NCBI GenBank assembly: GCA_014860005.1
Contig: JACZKP010000104.1
Coordinates: 1-52,654 of the forward strand
Direction of reading: 5' to 3'
DNA from: Verrucomicrobiota bacterium
Lineage (GTDB): Bacteria > Verrucomicrobiota > Verrucomicrobiae > Limisphaerales > UBA11358
Length of the DNA: 52,654 bases
In this document: piece after piece, positions 8,349 to 18,116 of the stretch
How the letters are laid out: every line of letters begins with the position of its first letter
Position numbering within the stretch: position 1 is the stretch's first letter
Notes under the pieces: model-generated
Database searches by the model: none
Told to the model about the DNA's origin: nothing
What the model saw: the letters and a program-made list of their open reading frames with translations, nothing else
Program-made: the position numbers and the translations under genes

Positions 8349-9596
8349 ATGACGTGCTTCAAGTTTTTCGTGCTCGCGGGGACAGTGGCGCTGACGGGTT
8401 GCGCGCCGGTTCAATCCGAAATCGCCCAGGTAAAACTCGGCAATGAAGTGTTGGCCGAACAAAAGTTTCAGGTCCTGGCGGGAAAGCGCATCGGGCTGAT
8501 CACGAATCCATCCGGCGTGAACCGTAATCTGGAATCCACGATTGACGTGCTGCGCGCCGCGCCGGGCGTGCAACTGGTGGCGTTGTTCGGTCCCGAGCAT
8601 GGCATTTACGGCGATGTGCCGGCGGGCGACAAGATCGAGAGCCGCACGGATCCGCGCACCGGGTTGCCGGTCCACTCGCTCTATGGCGCCACGCGCAAGC
8701 CCACGCCCGAGATGCTCAAGGGCCTGGACGCGCTGGTCTATGATTTGCAGGACACTGGCTGCCGTTCCTACACCTACATCAGCACGATGGGCGTGGCGAT
8801 GGAAGCGTGCGGTGAGGCGGGCATTGAATTCATTGTGCTGGACCGGCCCAATCCGCTCGGCGGCGAACGCATCGAAGGCACGTTGATCGAGGATGAGAAA
8901 TATCGTTCCTTCGTCAGCCAGTGGGACGTGCCCTACGTTTATGGCATGACCTGCGGTGAACTCGCCCAAATGATCAACGACCAGGGTTGGCTCAAGAAAT
9001 CCTGCAAACTCACGGTCGTGCCGCTGAAAGGCTGGAAGCGCAACATGGTCTGGAGCGACACTGGTCTGCCGTGGGTGCCGACCTCACCGCACGTGCCGCA
9101 CGGCGAATCGCCGTTGTTTCAGGTGGCCACGGGCATGATTGGCGAAATCGGCGGCGCGAGCACAGGCATCGGTTATACGCTGCCGTTCCAGTGCGTGGCC
9201 GCGCCGGATGTGGACAAACACAAGCTGGCGGAAACGCTGAACGCCTACAAACTCCCGGGCGTGCGGTTCGTGCCGGTCACCTACAAACCGTACTATTTCA
9301 CCTTCAAAGACCAGATCATCAGCGGCGTGCAAATTTACTTCACCGACCCCGCCCACGCGCCACTCACGGCCATCAACTATTACGCGATGGAGGCACTGAA
9401 GAAAGTCGCCGGGCGCGATCTGTTTGATGAGGCGGTGAAAGCGAACAAGAAGTTCGATATGTTCGACAAGGTGAACGGCACCGAGGCGATGCGCCAGGCA
9501 TTGCAGGCGGGCAAATCCGCCGCCGAAATCGTGGCGTCGTGGAAGTCCGGCGAGGAGAAGTTCCGCCAGGACCGGCAGAAGTATCTGCTTTATTGA
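8349..9596 (+). CDS. DUF1343 lipoprotein, NamZ-type exo-beta-N-acetylmuramidase
   Basis: 415 residues. A lipoprotein signal with lipobox LTGC (Cys18) puts it at the periplasmic or outer-membrane side. The body has the DUF1343 hallmarks: KRIGLITNPSGVNR, LFGPEHGIYGD, DLQDTGCRSYTY and LDRPNPLGG. The characterised member, Bacillus NamZ, removes MurNAc from the non-reducing ends of peptidoglycan fragments, so cell-wall turnover or recycling is the likely role. Two peptide transporters follow on the other strand. These could import released peptides, but no operon links them. Confidence 0.85.
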   Translation: MTCFKFFVLAGTVALTGCAPVQSEIAQVKLGNEVLAEQKFQVLAGKRIGLITNPSGVNRNLESTIDVLRAAPGVQLVALFGPEHGIYGDVPAGDKIESRTDPRTGLPVHSLYGATRKPTPEMLKGLDALVYDLQDTGCRSYTYISTMGVAMEACGEAGIEFIVLDRPNPLGGERIEGTLIEDEKYRSFVSQWDVPYVYGMTCGELAQMINDQGWLKKSCKLTVVPLKGWKRNMVWSDTGLPWVPTSPHVPHGESPLFQVATGMIGEIGGASTGIGYTLPFQCVAAPDVDKHKLAETLNAYKLPGVRFVPVTYKPYYFTFKDQIISGVQIYFTDPAHAPLTAINYYAMEALKKVAGRDLFDEAVKANKKFDMFDKVNGTEAMRQALQAGKSAAEIVASWKSGEEKFRQDRQKYLLY

Positions 9597-9641
9597 ACGG
9601 CTCTGATTGGAGTGGCTGCTTGAACGCGCGCCAGCGAGAGC

Positions 9642-11618
9642 TTATTCAATCCCCAACAACTTTTTCACGATCATCGCGCCGTTTTCCCAGAAGATCAGCG
9701 CCACGCCCATGAGCGAACCGCCGGCAATGATGCCGGAGGCGACCGGAAAGGTGAATTCTTCAGCGCGCTTGGGTGCTTTCCGCGTCAGCCACCATCCCAG
9801 CAAACCACCGATGAAGAACAGCAGCCCGTAGTACCAGTGAAACACCCAGGCCAACCCAAACGCCGACGCGGAGGGCAGGAACTTCTGCTTCCTGGGAAAC
9901 AACAACGGCAGCAGCGAGAGGATCACGCCGAGGATTCCGCCGAGAAGAATGGACCAAAGCTTGATCGGTTCAAGCGCGCTGAGGCCCTGGCTGAGGGCTT
10001 TGGCCACCGCTGCCCAGGTTTGCGCGGCGGGCGCGGGAAATTGATCCGTGCCCAGCACCGACGCATTGGGCACTAACGCTGCAAAAGAAAACACCGTGGC
10101 CACTGTGCCCACGAAAATACCGGCGAACTGGGCGAGGAACTGTTTGCGCGGATTCGCGCCGAGCAAGTAGCCGCTCTTGAGGTCCGTCAGCAGGTCCGCC
10201 GAGGATGCGGCGGCGGCAGCCGTGATGTTGGCACTCATCAGATTGACGTTCACGTTGCCCGGATTCAGCGCGCCGAAAGTCAGTTGCGTCACCTTGCCCA
10301 TCGCGCCGATGGGTGTGGTGTCCGTTTCCCCGGTGACGCGGCACGCCACCAACGCCAGCGCGAAGGAGAGCACTACCGCCAGCACACTTTGCCACCACGG
10401 CATGTCGAACGTTTCATGCGCCAGCCATGCGAGTGCCACGAGCGAAACCAACTGCCCGATGGCAAACCAGGACATGGGGGTTTCAATGGCTTCCATCTCG
10501 TCCGCGGGTTTATTCTTGGAAAACATCCTGCCCAGACCGCGAAAGGCGCGTTGCGCGCTGCGCCATTGCAGCAACATGCTAAGCAACCCGGAACTGACCA
10601 TGCACGCCGTGCCGCCCCAGAGCGTCCATTGTACGAGGTCGCGGAAGCCCGTGCCCTCAATGACTCCCTGGTGCTGTAGGATTGGCACAAACACGCCCCA
10701 GCACAACGTGCCGCTGACAAACATGCTGGCGCACACGCGAATCCCGATGATGGCGCCAGCGGCGACGAAAATTGCGTCCCAGGCAAAATGCACTGTGCGC
10801 CCGCTCCAGAGCGCGAAAGTGTCCTTGCCCAGCAACCAGACCTGTAACTTCTCGATCAATTCGGCGCTGGAACATTCTGCCAGCTTGGTACTCCACTGAA
10901 ACCATTTGGCAAAGAGCTTGTCCACCAACGGCAGACCCTCGGCCCAGAATTTGTCCAAGGCCGCCAGCACACCAGCAATGCCCAAAGCCTTGGCTGCGCG
11001 CATCCCTTTGCCGCTGTGCGAATGTAACGCGCGCAGGGTTTCAGCGGCGGCGACGCCACTGGGGAAGCGGAGTTGCTCGACATTGATCATCTGACGTTTC
11101 ATCGGCACCGCCATCGTGACGCCCAGCACCGCGAGGAAGAAAATCCACGCCAGTGTCAACGGGATGGGCAGGGACTGGTTGTTGAGGATGATGTAGGCGG
11201 CAAAGGCAGAGATCAACGTGCCGCCCGTCGAATAGCCCGCCGAACTGGCGGTGGATTGCATGCAGTTGTTCTCCAGGATGGTCATGGGCGTGCGGGCAAA
11301 CCCGATTTTATACAGACTGGTCCAGATGGCGTACGACAGGATGCACGCCGTGATCGCCACGCCGAAGCCCCAGCCCGCTTTCAGACCGATGTAAAGATTG
11401 GTCAACGACAACACCGCTCCCAACACACCACCCATCAACACGGCACGCCAGGTCAACTGCGCCATTCGGTCGCCCCGGCCCTTGTAAACCTGCTCGAACC
11501 ATTGCCGCTCGATTTCCTCGGGCGTGCCTTGAAAGCCGGCAAGGGGAAGTTCGAAGTCGTTGCTCGTAGCGGGAACAGCCGGCGTCTGAGGGGCGCCGGA
11601 GTCGGATTCAGTATTCAT
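9642..11618 (-). CDS. OPT-family oligopeptide transporter
   Basis: 658 residues from the ATG at 11618, which has an AAGGGA ribosome site just upstream. The open frame reaches 11822, but that part is shadow of the next gene. About 14-16 hydrophobic segments are visible. Family features include the N-terminal TWRAVLMGGVLGAVLSLTNLYIGLK, NCMQSTASSAGYSTGG (the OPT substrate-path region) and SANITAAAAASSADLLTDLK. It probably drives import of oligopeptides or metal-chelate peptides across the inner membrane. The TIM-barrel gene stop is 10 bases upstream, so the two form one transcription unit. Confidence 0.9.
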   Translation of the reverse strand: MNTESDSGAPQTPAVPATSNDFELPLAGFQGTPEEIERQWFEQVYKGRGDRMAQLTWRAVLMGGVLGAVLSLTNLYIGLKAGWGFGVAITACILSYAIWTSLYKIGFARTPMTILENNCMQSTASSAGYSTGGTLISAFAAYIILNNQSLPIPLTLAWIFFLAVLGVTMAVPMKRQMINVEQLRFPSGVAAAETLRALHSHSGKGMRAAKALGIAGVLAALDKFWAEGLPLVDKLFAKWFQWSTKLAECSSAELIEKLQVWLLGKDTFALWSGRTVHFAWDAIFVAAGAIIGIRVCASMFVSGTLCWGVFVPILQHQGVIEGTGFRDLVQWTLWGGTACMVSSGLLSMLLQWRSAQRAFRGLGRMFSKNKPADEMEAIETPMSWFAIGQLVSLVALAWLAHETFDMPWWQSVLAVVLSFALALVACRVTGETDTTPIGAMGKVTQLTFGALNPGNVNVNLMSANITAAAAASSADLLTDLKSGYLLGANPRKQFLAQFAGIFVGTVATVFSFAALVPNASVLGTDQFPAPAAQTWAAVAKALSQGLSALEPIKLWSILLGGILGVILSLLPLLFPRKQKFLPSASAFGLAWVFHWYYGLLFFIGGLLGWWLTRKAPKRAEEFTFPVASGIIAGGSLMGVALIFWENGAMIVKKLLGIE

Positions 11619-11628
11619 TTCCCTTGGT

Positions 11629-12600
11629 TCAAATCCCGTCAAACGCCTTCCGCAACATCGCAATGCTCTTAGGCACGGCGATGTCCGGCGCTTCCTTGCC
11701 CTCCATCTCCAGTCCCACGTAACCCGTGTAGCCCGCATCGGCGAGAATGTGCGCGATGCGTTTGTAGTCGAGGTCCAGCGTGTACCATTCGCCGCCGCCG
11801 TAATAGGTCTTGGCCTGCACATAGACCGTCTTGGGCGCGATGGCTTTCAATTTGTCGTAGGGGTCTTCCATGAAATTGCCCGTGTCCATCAGGCCACCCA
11901 GCCAGGGAGATTTCACGGCGTTGAGGATGCGCAACAAGCCTTCGGGCGTGCGCGTGAGACCCCAATGATTTTCCAGCGCCAGCAGCACACCGCACTCGGC
12001 GGCTTTGGGCAGACACTGTTCAATGCACTCGATGCACCACTTGAAGCCGTCGTCTTCGGTATAGCCGGGCAGCACCGGTTCGATGCCGCGCGCCTTCATT
12101 AAATCGTCGAAACTCTTGATCGTGTTCCAGCGCCCGGAGTTCAGGCGGATGCATGGTACGCCCAGTTCGTAAGCGATCTCGATGCACTTATGCGTGTGTT
12201 CGATTTGCTGGCTCAAAGACGCGGGATTGGAATCCACGAAATCCTGATGAATGGACAGGCAGACCAGATCAATGCCGTTGCGGAAGGCGTGGCGTTTGAG
12301 CCGCTGGAGATAAGCGCGATGCTCGCTGGTGAGCGGCTCCTTCTCCCCGATGTCCATTTGCCGATGCAGAATATCCACGCCCTCGACGCCGATGGCCGCC
12401 GCCTTGTCTATGACGGTTTCAATCGGCACGCGTTCGGTGCGAAAATGCCAGTAGGAATAGGAAGCGATGGCGAGCTTGATGCGCGGACGCGCGGCTTTTG
12501 CGGCTGCGGCGCTCTGGATGGAGAGTGGAATGGCTCCGGTCGCGAGCGATGCGCCCGTCAATCCGGTGGCCGTCAGGAAACGGCGGCGATCAATTTTCAT
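11629..12600 (-). CDS. Secreted sugar isomerase/epimerase-like TIM-barrel protein
   Basis: 323 residues. A Tat signal (MKIDRRRFLTATGLTGASLATGA) is followed by a xylose-isomerase-like TIM barrel: SYSYWHF, GVEGVDILHRQ, VCLSIHQDFV, LALENHWGLTRTP, GLMDTGNFMEDPY and GYVGLEMEG. The Glu in ALENHWG and the Asp in MDTGNF are the usual metal-site positions. Such Tat-exported barrels are abundant in Verrucomicrobiota and Planctomycetota and act on sugars or inositols. The actual substrate is unknown. It is the first gene of the unit with the OPT transporter. Confidence 0.85.
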   Translation of the reverse strand: MKIDRRRFLTATGLTGASLATGAIPLSIQSAAAAKAARPRIKLAIASYSYWHFRTERVPIETVIDKAAAIGVEGVDILHRQMDIGEKEPLTSEHRAYLQRLKRHAFRNGIDLVCLSIHQDFVDSNPASLSQQIEHTHKCIEIAYELGVPCIRLNSGRWNTIKSFDDLMKARGIEPVLPGYTEDDGFKWCIECIEQCLPKAAECGVLLALENHWGLTRTPEGLLRILNAVKSPWLGGLMDTGNFMEDPYDKLKAIAPKTVYVQAKTYYGGGEWYTLDLDYKRIAHILADAGYTGYVGLEMEGKEAPDIAVPKSIAMLRKAFDGI

Positions 12601-12694
12601 GGGCGGAGCGTAGCAGGGCGGCCCGCCGTGTGAATCCCAAAAACGGGTGAACTGCGCAAGACCGGTATCAAACCGCGAGCCGCCGCGGATCCTC

Positions 12695-14152
12695 CTATTT
12701 CCCTTGGGCCGCGGAGGCGTCGCGGTATTTGTACATTGCGGCGATGCCGCTGAAAAAGATTCCCACCACGAAAGTCAATCCGGCGTAGAACATGAACATT
12801 TGCGGAGTCACGGACACGTCTTGACCGCTGGCCGTACCCAGCACCTTGCTCGCAATGACCGTAATGAAGGACACGAGCAAATTGCCGATTGCCACGGTGA
12901 GATTCCAGAAGCCCATGATCGTGCTCTTCATCGAGGGCGCTGCCTCGCGAAAGGCGAATTCCAGTCCGGTGGTGGACACCAGCACTTCCGCCGCGGTCAA
13001 AATGATATAGGGCAAAATCTGCCACATCACGCTCAACTCTTCACCAGCGTCGAGGCGTGTCTGGAACGCGGCCACGATCATAAAGGAGAACCCCGAAATG
13101 AACATGCCGGCGGACATGCGACGCAACGGCGTGGCCAGCTTTCCGAGCAACGGATACACCACCAAGGTCATGATCGGTACCATGATCATGACCAGCACGG
13201 GATTGACGGCCAGCATCTGCTCAGGCCCGATCTTGTAGCTGCCAAGGTAGTAGGGCTTCATTTGCGCGCCTTGCAGCACCCACGTGGAAAAGGTCTGATC
13301 GAACAACGCCCAAAACGCCGGCACCAAAGCAAAGATGGAAAGAATCGGGGTGACAGATTTGGCGGCATCCACCTCCGCATCGCTGAAGCGTGTTCGCGCC
13401 ACGTCCCAGAAATGCTGGCCGGGTTGTTTTTCCGCCTGATGCATCAACGCAAACCACGTTACCTGGAGAAATCCGGCCATCCGGGTTTTTGACGCGGGGG
13501 GCACGCGCGTGTACTTGGGCGTGCCAAGCCAGAAAATGAACGTGGCCAGCCCCATCGCCAACCCCGGCACCCCGAACGCCCAACTCCAACCGTGAGTATC
13601 ACGCACCCACGGGATGATCAGGAACGCCGCCGTGGATCCGAAGTTAATGGACCAGTAAAACGCCGCGTAAGCCTTTTGCAGCAAATGACGTTGCTCGGGC
13701 TTGAACTGGTCACCCATGAAGGCAGAGACGCACGGCTTGATGCCGCCCGAACCAAAGGCAATCAATGCCAGCCCGATGTAAAGACACGCCACCTTGCCGT
13801 CCACGGTACCCGTCAAATCGCTCAATGCCAGCACGCCATGGCCGACGCAGTAGGAAAGCGAGATCCACAGGATCGTGTGGTAGCGGCCCCAAAACCGATC
13901 GGAAACCCACGCCCCGAGCAGCGGCATGAAGTAATTGGCGAAGCCGAACAGATGAATGATGTGCGTGGCGTCATCCTGCGTCTTCATCAACACCGTGGTG
14001 ATGTAGATGGCGAGGATGCCCTTCATCCCGTAAAAGCTGAAACGCTCGGCGGCTTCGTTGCCGAGAATGTAACGAACCTGTGGCGGCCAGCGATTGGCCG
14101 GGTCCTGTGGCGTGGTGAGTTTGTCGGCCGCAGCCTGGTCTTGAGCGCGCAT
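12695..14152 (-). CDS. POT/PTR2-family proton-coupled peptide transporter
   Basis: 485 residues from the ATG at 14152; the open frame continues upstream without family similarity. A twelve-segment MFS protein. The POT signature E-x2-E-R-F is present as GNEAAERFSFYGMK near residues 31-44, followed by GFANYFMPLLGAWVSDRFWGRY and FGSGGIKPCVSAF. It takes up di- and tripeptides with protons. It is the second peptide importer within 5 kb, beside the OPT gene but separated by 94 bases and the TIM-barrel gene. The spacer to the divergent lipoprotein gene is 258 bases. Confidence 0.92.
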   Translation of the reverse strand: MRAQDQAAADKLTTPQDPANRWPPQVRYILGNEAAERFSFYGMKGILAIYITTVLMKTQDDATHIIHLFGFANYFMPLLGAWVSDRFWGRYHTILWISLSYCVGHGVLALSDLTGTVDGKVACLYIGLALIAFGSGGIKPCVSAFMGDQFKPEQRHLLQKAYAAFYWSINFGSTAAFLIIPWVRDTHGWSWAFGVPGLAMGLATFIFWLGTPKYTRVPPASKTRMAGFLQVTWFALMHQAEKQPGQHFWDVARTRFSDAEVDAAKSVTPILSIFALVPAFWALFDQTFSTWVLQGAQMKPYYLGSYKIGPEQMLAVNPVLVMIMVPIMTLVVYPLLGKLATPLRRMSAGMFISGFSFMIVAAFQTRLDAGEELSVMWQILPYIILTAAEVLVSTTGLEFAFREAAPSMKSTIMGFWNLTVAIGNLLVSFITVIASKVLGTASGQDVSVTPQMFMFYAGLTFVVGIFFSGIAAMYKYRDASAAQGK

Positions 14153-14410
14153 AACAGTGCAATCTCGCGCGCGTTCACTATCGCAAACGCCGCCGGCACG
14201 CGAGCTTTTCTTTGGGCGGTGGTGATACCGGCCCCGCCCACAGTGCGCGCGTTCAATCACGCGCCAGTCCATTCGCACCTGAAATCCCGTCCAGGCCCCG
14301 GCCAGTTTATTCAATTTTTTTGCCCGAATAATTTCGCTGCTTCGCGAATGAATGGCGCGTGGCATCGTCCCATCGGCATGACAACAAAGTCATCAGAAAG
14401 GAAACAGAAC

Positions 14411-15967
14411 ATGAAAGCGACCAACCGTTTCGCCACCCGGGCCGGATTGATCCTTGGGGGCGTGTTGATCCTTGCGCTCACGGGATGTCGGACTCACGTT
14501 GTTCACGAACGCACCCGCACGGTGTATGTGCCGGCGTCGCCACCGCCCGTGGTTTATGTGTCACCCGCACCGGCATCGCAACCGCCACCGGTCATCCACG
14601 CGGCGCCGGCGCCCGCACCTGTTTTAGTGATCCAGTCGGTGAACGATTTCTACGAACGGCTCGCCCTGCATGGGCGCTGGGTGGTAGTCGGGGATTACGG
14701 GCGTTCCTGGATTCCGGCGGGCGTGCCAACAGGCTGGCGTCCGTACGCCAACGGTTACTGGCAGCGGACGGACGCAGGCTGGTATTGGATGAGCGACGAA
14801 CCGTGGGGTTGGGCCACCTATCACTACGGGCGCTGGGACTGGCACACGCAGTACGGCTGGGTCTGGGTGCCGCACACGCAATGGGCGACCGCCTGGGTTT
14901 CCTGGCGCGAAGGCGGCGGCTATGTCGGCTGGGCGCCGCTGCGTCCCTCCGCGACAATGGGCGTGAGCATCAGCACCGTGCAATACGAACCGGCCTTCGC
15001 TACGCGCGCTTATGTGTTCGTGGAACATCGGCGAATGCTCGAGCCGGTGCGTCCCAAAACAGTCGTCGTCAATAACACCACGATCATCAATAAGACCGTC
15101 AACATCACCAACGTGAAAGTGGTGAACCAAACCGTGATCAACGAAGGCCCGCGTCCCGAGGTGATCGAACGCGCGAGCGGAAGAAAAGTGCAAACGGTAC
15201 CGGTCCATGAATTCCGCAGGAAAGAAGAGGTGGCCGTAACTGCCCGGCAACGGAACGTCCCCACGGTTCCGGAGAAAAAGCTTCATGCCCCGGCCCGGAC
15301 AGAACTTCAACCTGCACCAAGAGAAGCAGCGCTTCCTCGCAATCCGCAGATCGTCGAGAAGCCCGCTGCGACCGTGACGCCGCCGCAACCGGTCGCCACC
15401 CCCGTGCGGCCAACGCCTCCACCAACCGTCGCCGGAAATCCGGCACGAGTTGAAATCAAACCCGCGATTGTGCCAGTCAGTCAGGCTGTAACAACGCCAC
15501 CGATCGTCGCGCCCCAAGCAATGCCCGAGGTCAAACCCGCGCAAGCCGTTCCCGTTCGACGCGAGGTCCGGCCGGTGGCAAAACCCGTAGTGACGGCGAA
15601 GCCAACACCATTGCCCTTGACGACCACCCCGGTGCGCGACGAGAGGCAACGTGAAGTCGTGAGCGATAAAGCCAGGCCGGCCACGCTTCCGGCGGTGAAA
15701 ACCAGAGCCAGAAACGAGGCCAGGCCGTTGACGAATCCTGAAGTGAAAGCGCCCGCTAGCGTTGAGACTGCACCACCGTCGCCCGTTAAGAACTTGCCCG
15801 CGCCGCCAAAGGCCGCCCCTGCCGACAAACGGCTAATCTCCCCAAGAGAACAAACGCGGACGGTTGAACCGGTTGAAGCGAACAGGCGAGTTCAGGAAGG
15901 CAAGGTGTCCGAGAAGAAAGGCGAAGAACAAACGCCGCGTCTCGTTCCAACACGCCCTTCCCGGTGA
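14411..15967 (+). CDS. DUF6600-like lipoprotein with Pro/Val-rich tail
   Basis: 518 residues from the ATG at 14411, which has an AAGGAAA ribosome site. The open frame begins at 13592, but that part is antisense to the POT gene. Lipobox LTGC (Cys26). A proline-rich linker follows, then a Trp/Tyr-rich region (about 85-190) with repeated GYW/GWYW and WGWATYHYGRWDW-type motifs, as in DUF6600 proteins. Next comes an Asn/Val/Thr stretch (VVNNTTIINKTVNITNVKVV) and a long low-complexity tail rich in Pro, Val, Ala, Arg and Lys. It is probably an envelope protein whose basic tail could contact the wall. Function is unknown. Confidence 0.8.
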   Translation: MKATNRFATRAGLILGGVLILALTGCRTHVVHERTRTVYVPASPPPVVYVSPAPASQPPPVIHAAPAPAPVLVIQSVNDFYERLALHGRWVVVGDYGRSWIPAGVPTGWRPYANGYWQRTDAGWYWMSDEPWGWATYHYGRWDWHTQYGWVWVPHTQWATAWVSWREGGGYVGWAPLRPSATMGVSISTVQYEPAFATRAYVFVEHRRMLEPVRPKTVVVNNTTIINKTVNITNVKVVNQTVINEGPRPEVIERASGRKVQTVPVHEFRRKEEVAVTARQRNVPTVPEKKLHAPARTELQPAPREAALPRNPQIVEKPAATVTPPQPVATPVRPTPPPTVAGNPARVEIKPAIVPVSQAVTTPPIVAPQAMPEVKPAQAVPVRREVRPVAKPVVTAKPTPLPLTTTPVRDERQREVVSDKARPATLPAVKTRARNEARPLTNPEVKAPASVETAPPSPVKNLPAPPKAAPADKRLISPREQTRTVEPVEANRRVQEGKVSEKKGEEQTPRLVPTRPSR

Positions 15968-16089
15968 AGAATGAATTGGTCGAGGGACCGCTTTAGCTTG
16001 AAACCCCGGCACGCGGAAGGGATGAAGCGCGCCGGGGAATCAATTTCTGATGGAGAGGATCGAATAGTCGTTCCTCCTGATGTATGCAA

Positions 16090-16310
16090 TACCGGTCGGC
16101 TGGCTCCATCTTGCGGGAATGCCAGACGATAGAACCGCGTTCCGGTTGGCGGCTCGGGATCAGTCCATTCGCGCGAACCGTCGGGTAGCGTTACCGGAGT
16201 GCCCGGGAGCGAAAACCAGTTCTGCAAATCCCCGGAGTATTCGGGGACGACTTCGGTGCCGGCATCGGCTTCCAGGCGGAAGCGGAATTGGCCACCGGGA
16301 CTGACGCTGG
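16090..16310 (-). pseudogene. Remnant of C-terminal domain of a secreted Ig/LamG-type protein
   Basis: The minus-strand translation includes SVSPGGQFRFRLEADAGTE, YSGDLQNWFSLPGTPVTLPDG and ends a domain with TGTRFYRLAFPQ. This 'distance-to-FYRL' tail is the same kind that closes the two giant proteins at 39934 and 42852. No start codon, signal peptide or upstream domains accompany it. The frame continues past the domain into unrelated sequence. I read it as a decayed end of a larger gene. Confidence 0.5.
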
Positions 16311-16368
16311 CGACAATTCGCCGGTCGCTGCCCGGTTGACCAGGCGGAACTGAAAGCGCGTCGCCGTC

Positions 16369-16596
16369 GTGACGGACGTGCGCGCGATTCATCTGCTTGA
16401 TCTCCCCAGCCTGCAAACCCTGGCGGTGTTGCAGCCGCCCGGCGCGACGGAAATCCACGCGCTCGCTTTCAGTCCGGACGGCACTCGTCTGGCCGCCGTG
16501 GGCGACGCCGTGAGGTTGCGCGTCTGGAATCTACCTGTATTGCGGCAGCAGCTATCCGGATTTGGGCTTGATTGGCAATCGCCGCGACGGGATTAA
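16369..16596 (+). pseudogene. Remnant of a WD40-repeat protein C-terminus
   Basis: 75 codons read as the last WD40 blade of a longer protein: IHALAFSPDGTRLAAVGDAVRLRVWNL, then LRQQLSGFGLDWQSP. That final phrase is typical of the end of WD40-containing Ser/Thr kinases in this phylum. No beginning is present, and the sequence just upstream belongs to the opposite-strand remnant. It is therefore most likely a 5'-truncated fragment. Confidence 0.6.
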
Positions 16597-16735
16597 TCTG
16601 CATCCGGTTTCGCAACCTCAATTACACCAAAGGACCCCGCACGAGCTGGTGTAGTTGTTTTCGCGCATAATGGTCGTGGAATTGTTTCTTCCATCGTGAT
16701 GGACTGTGCAAAGGGTATCGAGTATCTGAGTCGCC

Positions 16736-18025
16736 ATGCGCTTATTGCTCCCAGCCATGTGTGTGTCATTTCTGGCCTATGCTGCCGCCGGAGTGGAACC
16801 CAACTGGCCGCAGTTCCGTGGGCCGCGGGGCGACGGTTTGAGCTTTGCCAAGAACGTCCCGCTGACCTGGAGCGAGACAAACAACCTCGCTTGGAAAGTC
16901 AACGTACCCGGACGCGGACGGTCGTCGCCGGTGGTGGTGGGTGATCGCATCTGGTTGACGCTGGCGGTTGAACGAGGTGTGGTCCGGCAGCGCATTGGCC
17001 CCGACGACATGCAAACGGCCGAGCACGTTTCGCTGGAAGTGGTTTGCCTCGACGCGCGCGATGGCAGGCTACTCTGGCGCACGCCGCTATTCGACGTGGA
17101 AAAGCCGGACCCGGTTCACTGGTTCAATAGTTGGGCCACGCCCACGCCGGTGATTCAACCGGACCGACTCTACTGCGATTTTGGCACGTTCGGCACCGCC
17201 GGTCTGAATCCGAAGACTGGCGAGGTGATCTGGAAAACGCGGCTGCCGTTGGATCATCAGGTCGGGCCGGGCAGTTCGCCCGTGGTGTACGAAAACCTGC
17301 TGGTGCTGGTCCGGGATGGTCGGGACGCCCAATACGTCGCGGCGCTCGACAAGAATTCGGGCAAGGAAATCTGGAAGACAGATCGTCCACCGATCAACGC
17401 GGCGAACCCAAACCTCAAAAAATCGTTCGTCACTCCGTTGCTGGTGAAAGCTGCGGGCCGGACGCAGTTGATTTCCCCTGGCGCGCACTGGGTCGTTTCC
17501 TACGAACCCTCGACGGGCAAGGAACTCTGGCGCGCGCGCCATGGCAACGGATTTTCCATCGGCTCGTGTCCGGTGTTTGGGGACGGCAAGGTGTTTTTCA
17601 GCACCGGCTGCATGAGGCCGGAGCTTTGGGCCATTCGCGCGGACGGCGAGGGTGATGTTACCGCTACCCACGCGGAATGGAAATCCACGCGCCAGGTGCC
17701 CATCATGTCGTCGCCGGTTTTGCTCGGCGAGGAGCTTTACTGGACGTCCGACGACGGCATTGCCAATTGCACCGATGTCCGCAGCGGCGAAGTTCACTGG
17801 CAGGAACGCATGAATCAACAGCATCTCGCGTCGCCGCTGCTGGCCGAAGGCCGCATTTACTTCTTCGGCAAGGGCGGAAAGACCACTGTCATCAAGGCCG
17901 GCAGACAATTCGAGAAGCTCGCCGAGAATTTGCTCGAAGGCGACGTGGTGGCAACGCCGGCCATCGTGGACGGCACCATTTTCCTGCGGACGGACACGCA
18001 CCTTTACCGGATCGGGAAACCATAG
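16736..18025 (+). CDS. Secreted PQQ-type beta-propeller protein
   Basis: 429 residues with an N-terminal signal peptide (hydrophobic residues 2-17, cleavage near AAAG). The start NWPQFRGPRGDGLS, repeated GRGRSSPVVVGDRIW and VVYENLLVLVRDG blades, and alternating Trp motifs match the BamB/PQQ-like propeller proteins common in Verrucomicrobiota and Planctomycetota. It is probably a periplasmic binding or scaffold protein. Actual PQQ binding cannot be claimed. It is followed after 91 bases by an EF-hand protein gene on the same strand. Confidence 0.85.
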   Translation: MRLLLPAMCVSFLAYAAAGVEPNWPQFRGPRGDGLSFAKNVPLTWSETNNLAWKVNVPGRGRSSPVVVGDRIWLTLAVERGVVRQRIGPDDMQTAEHVSLEVVCLDARDGRLLWRTPLFDVEKPDPVHWFNSWATPTPVIQPDRLYCDFGTFGTAGLNPKTGEVIWKTRLPLDHQVGPGSSPVVYENLLVLVRDGRDAQYVAALDKNSGKEIWKTDRPPINAANPNLKKSFVTPLLVKAAGRTQLISPGAHWVVSYEPSTGKELWRARHGNGFSIGSCPVFGDGKVFFSTGCMRPELWAIRADGEGDVTATHAEWKSTRQVPIMSSPVLLGEELYWTSDDGIANCTDVRSGEVHWQERMNQQHLASPLLAEGRIYFFGKGGKTTVIKAGRQFEKLAENLLEGDVVATPAIVDGTIFLRTDTHLYRIGKP

Positions 18026-18116
18026 CGCACAACGAGCGGCTCGCGCCCGGCAGAGTGTTATTGCTCGTTGCTCTTCGGCAGGGCAGGCGGTAGAACTCTC
18101 GCAAAGCAAGCAACGC

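Larger units (their letters stand above)
15968..16735. other. Gene-debris region between two plus-strand genes
   Basis: 768 bases with no intact gene. It holds two recognisable remnants on opposite strands, annotated separately at 16090-16310 (minus) and 16369-16596 (plus). The last 140 bases before 16736 show no remnant and presumably contain the promoter of the next gene. Confidence 0.6.

Noticed and set aside
13592..14410. Long upstream extension of the DUF6600-like gene
   Set aside because: Runs antisense to the POT transporter; the ATG at 14411 has a good ribosome site followed at once by a lipoprotein signal.
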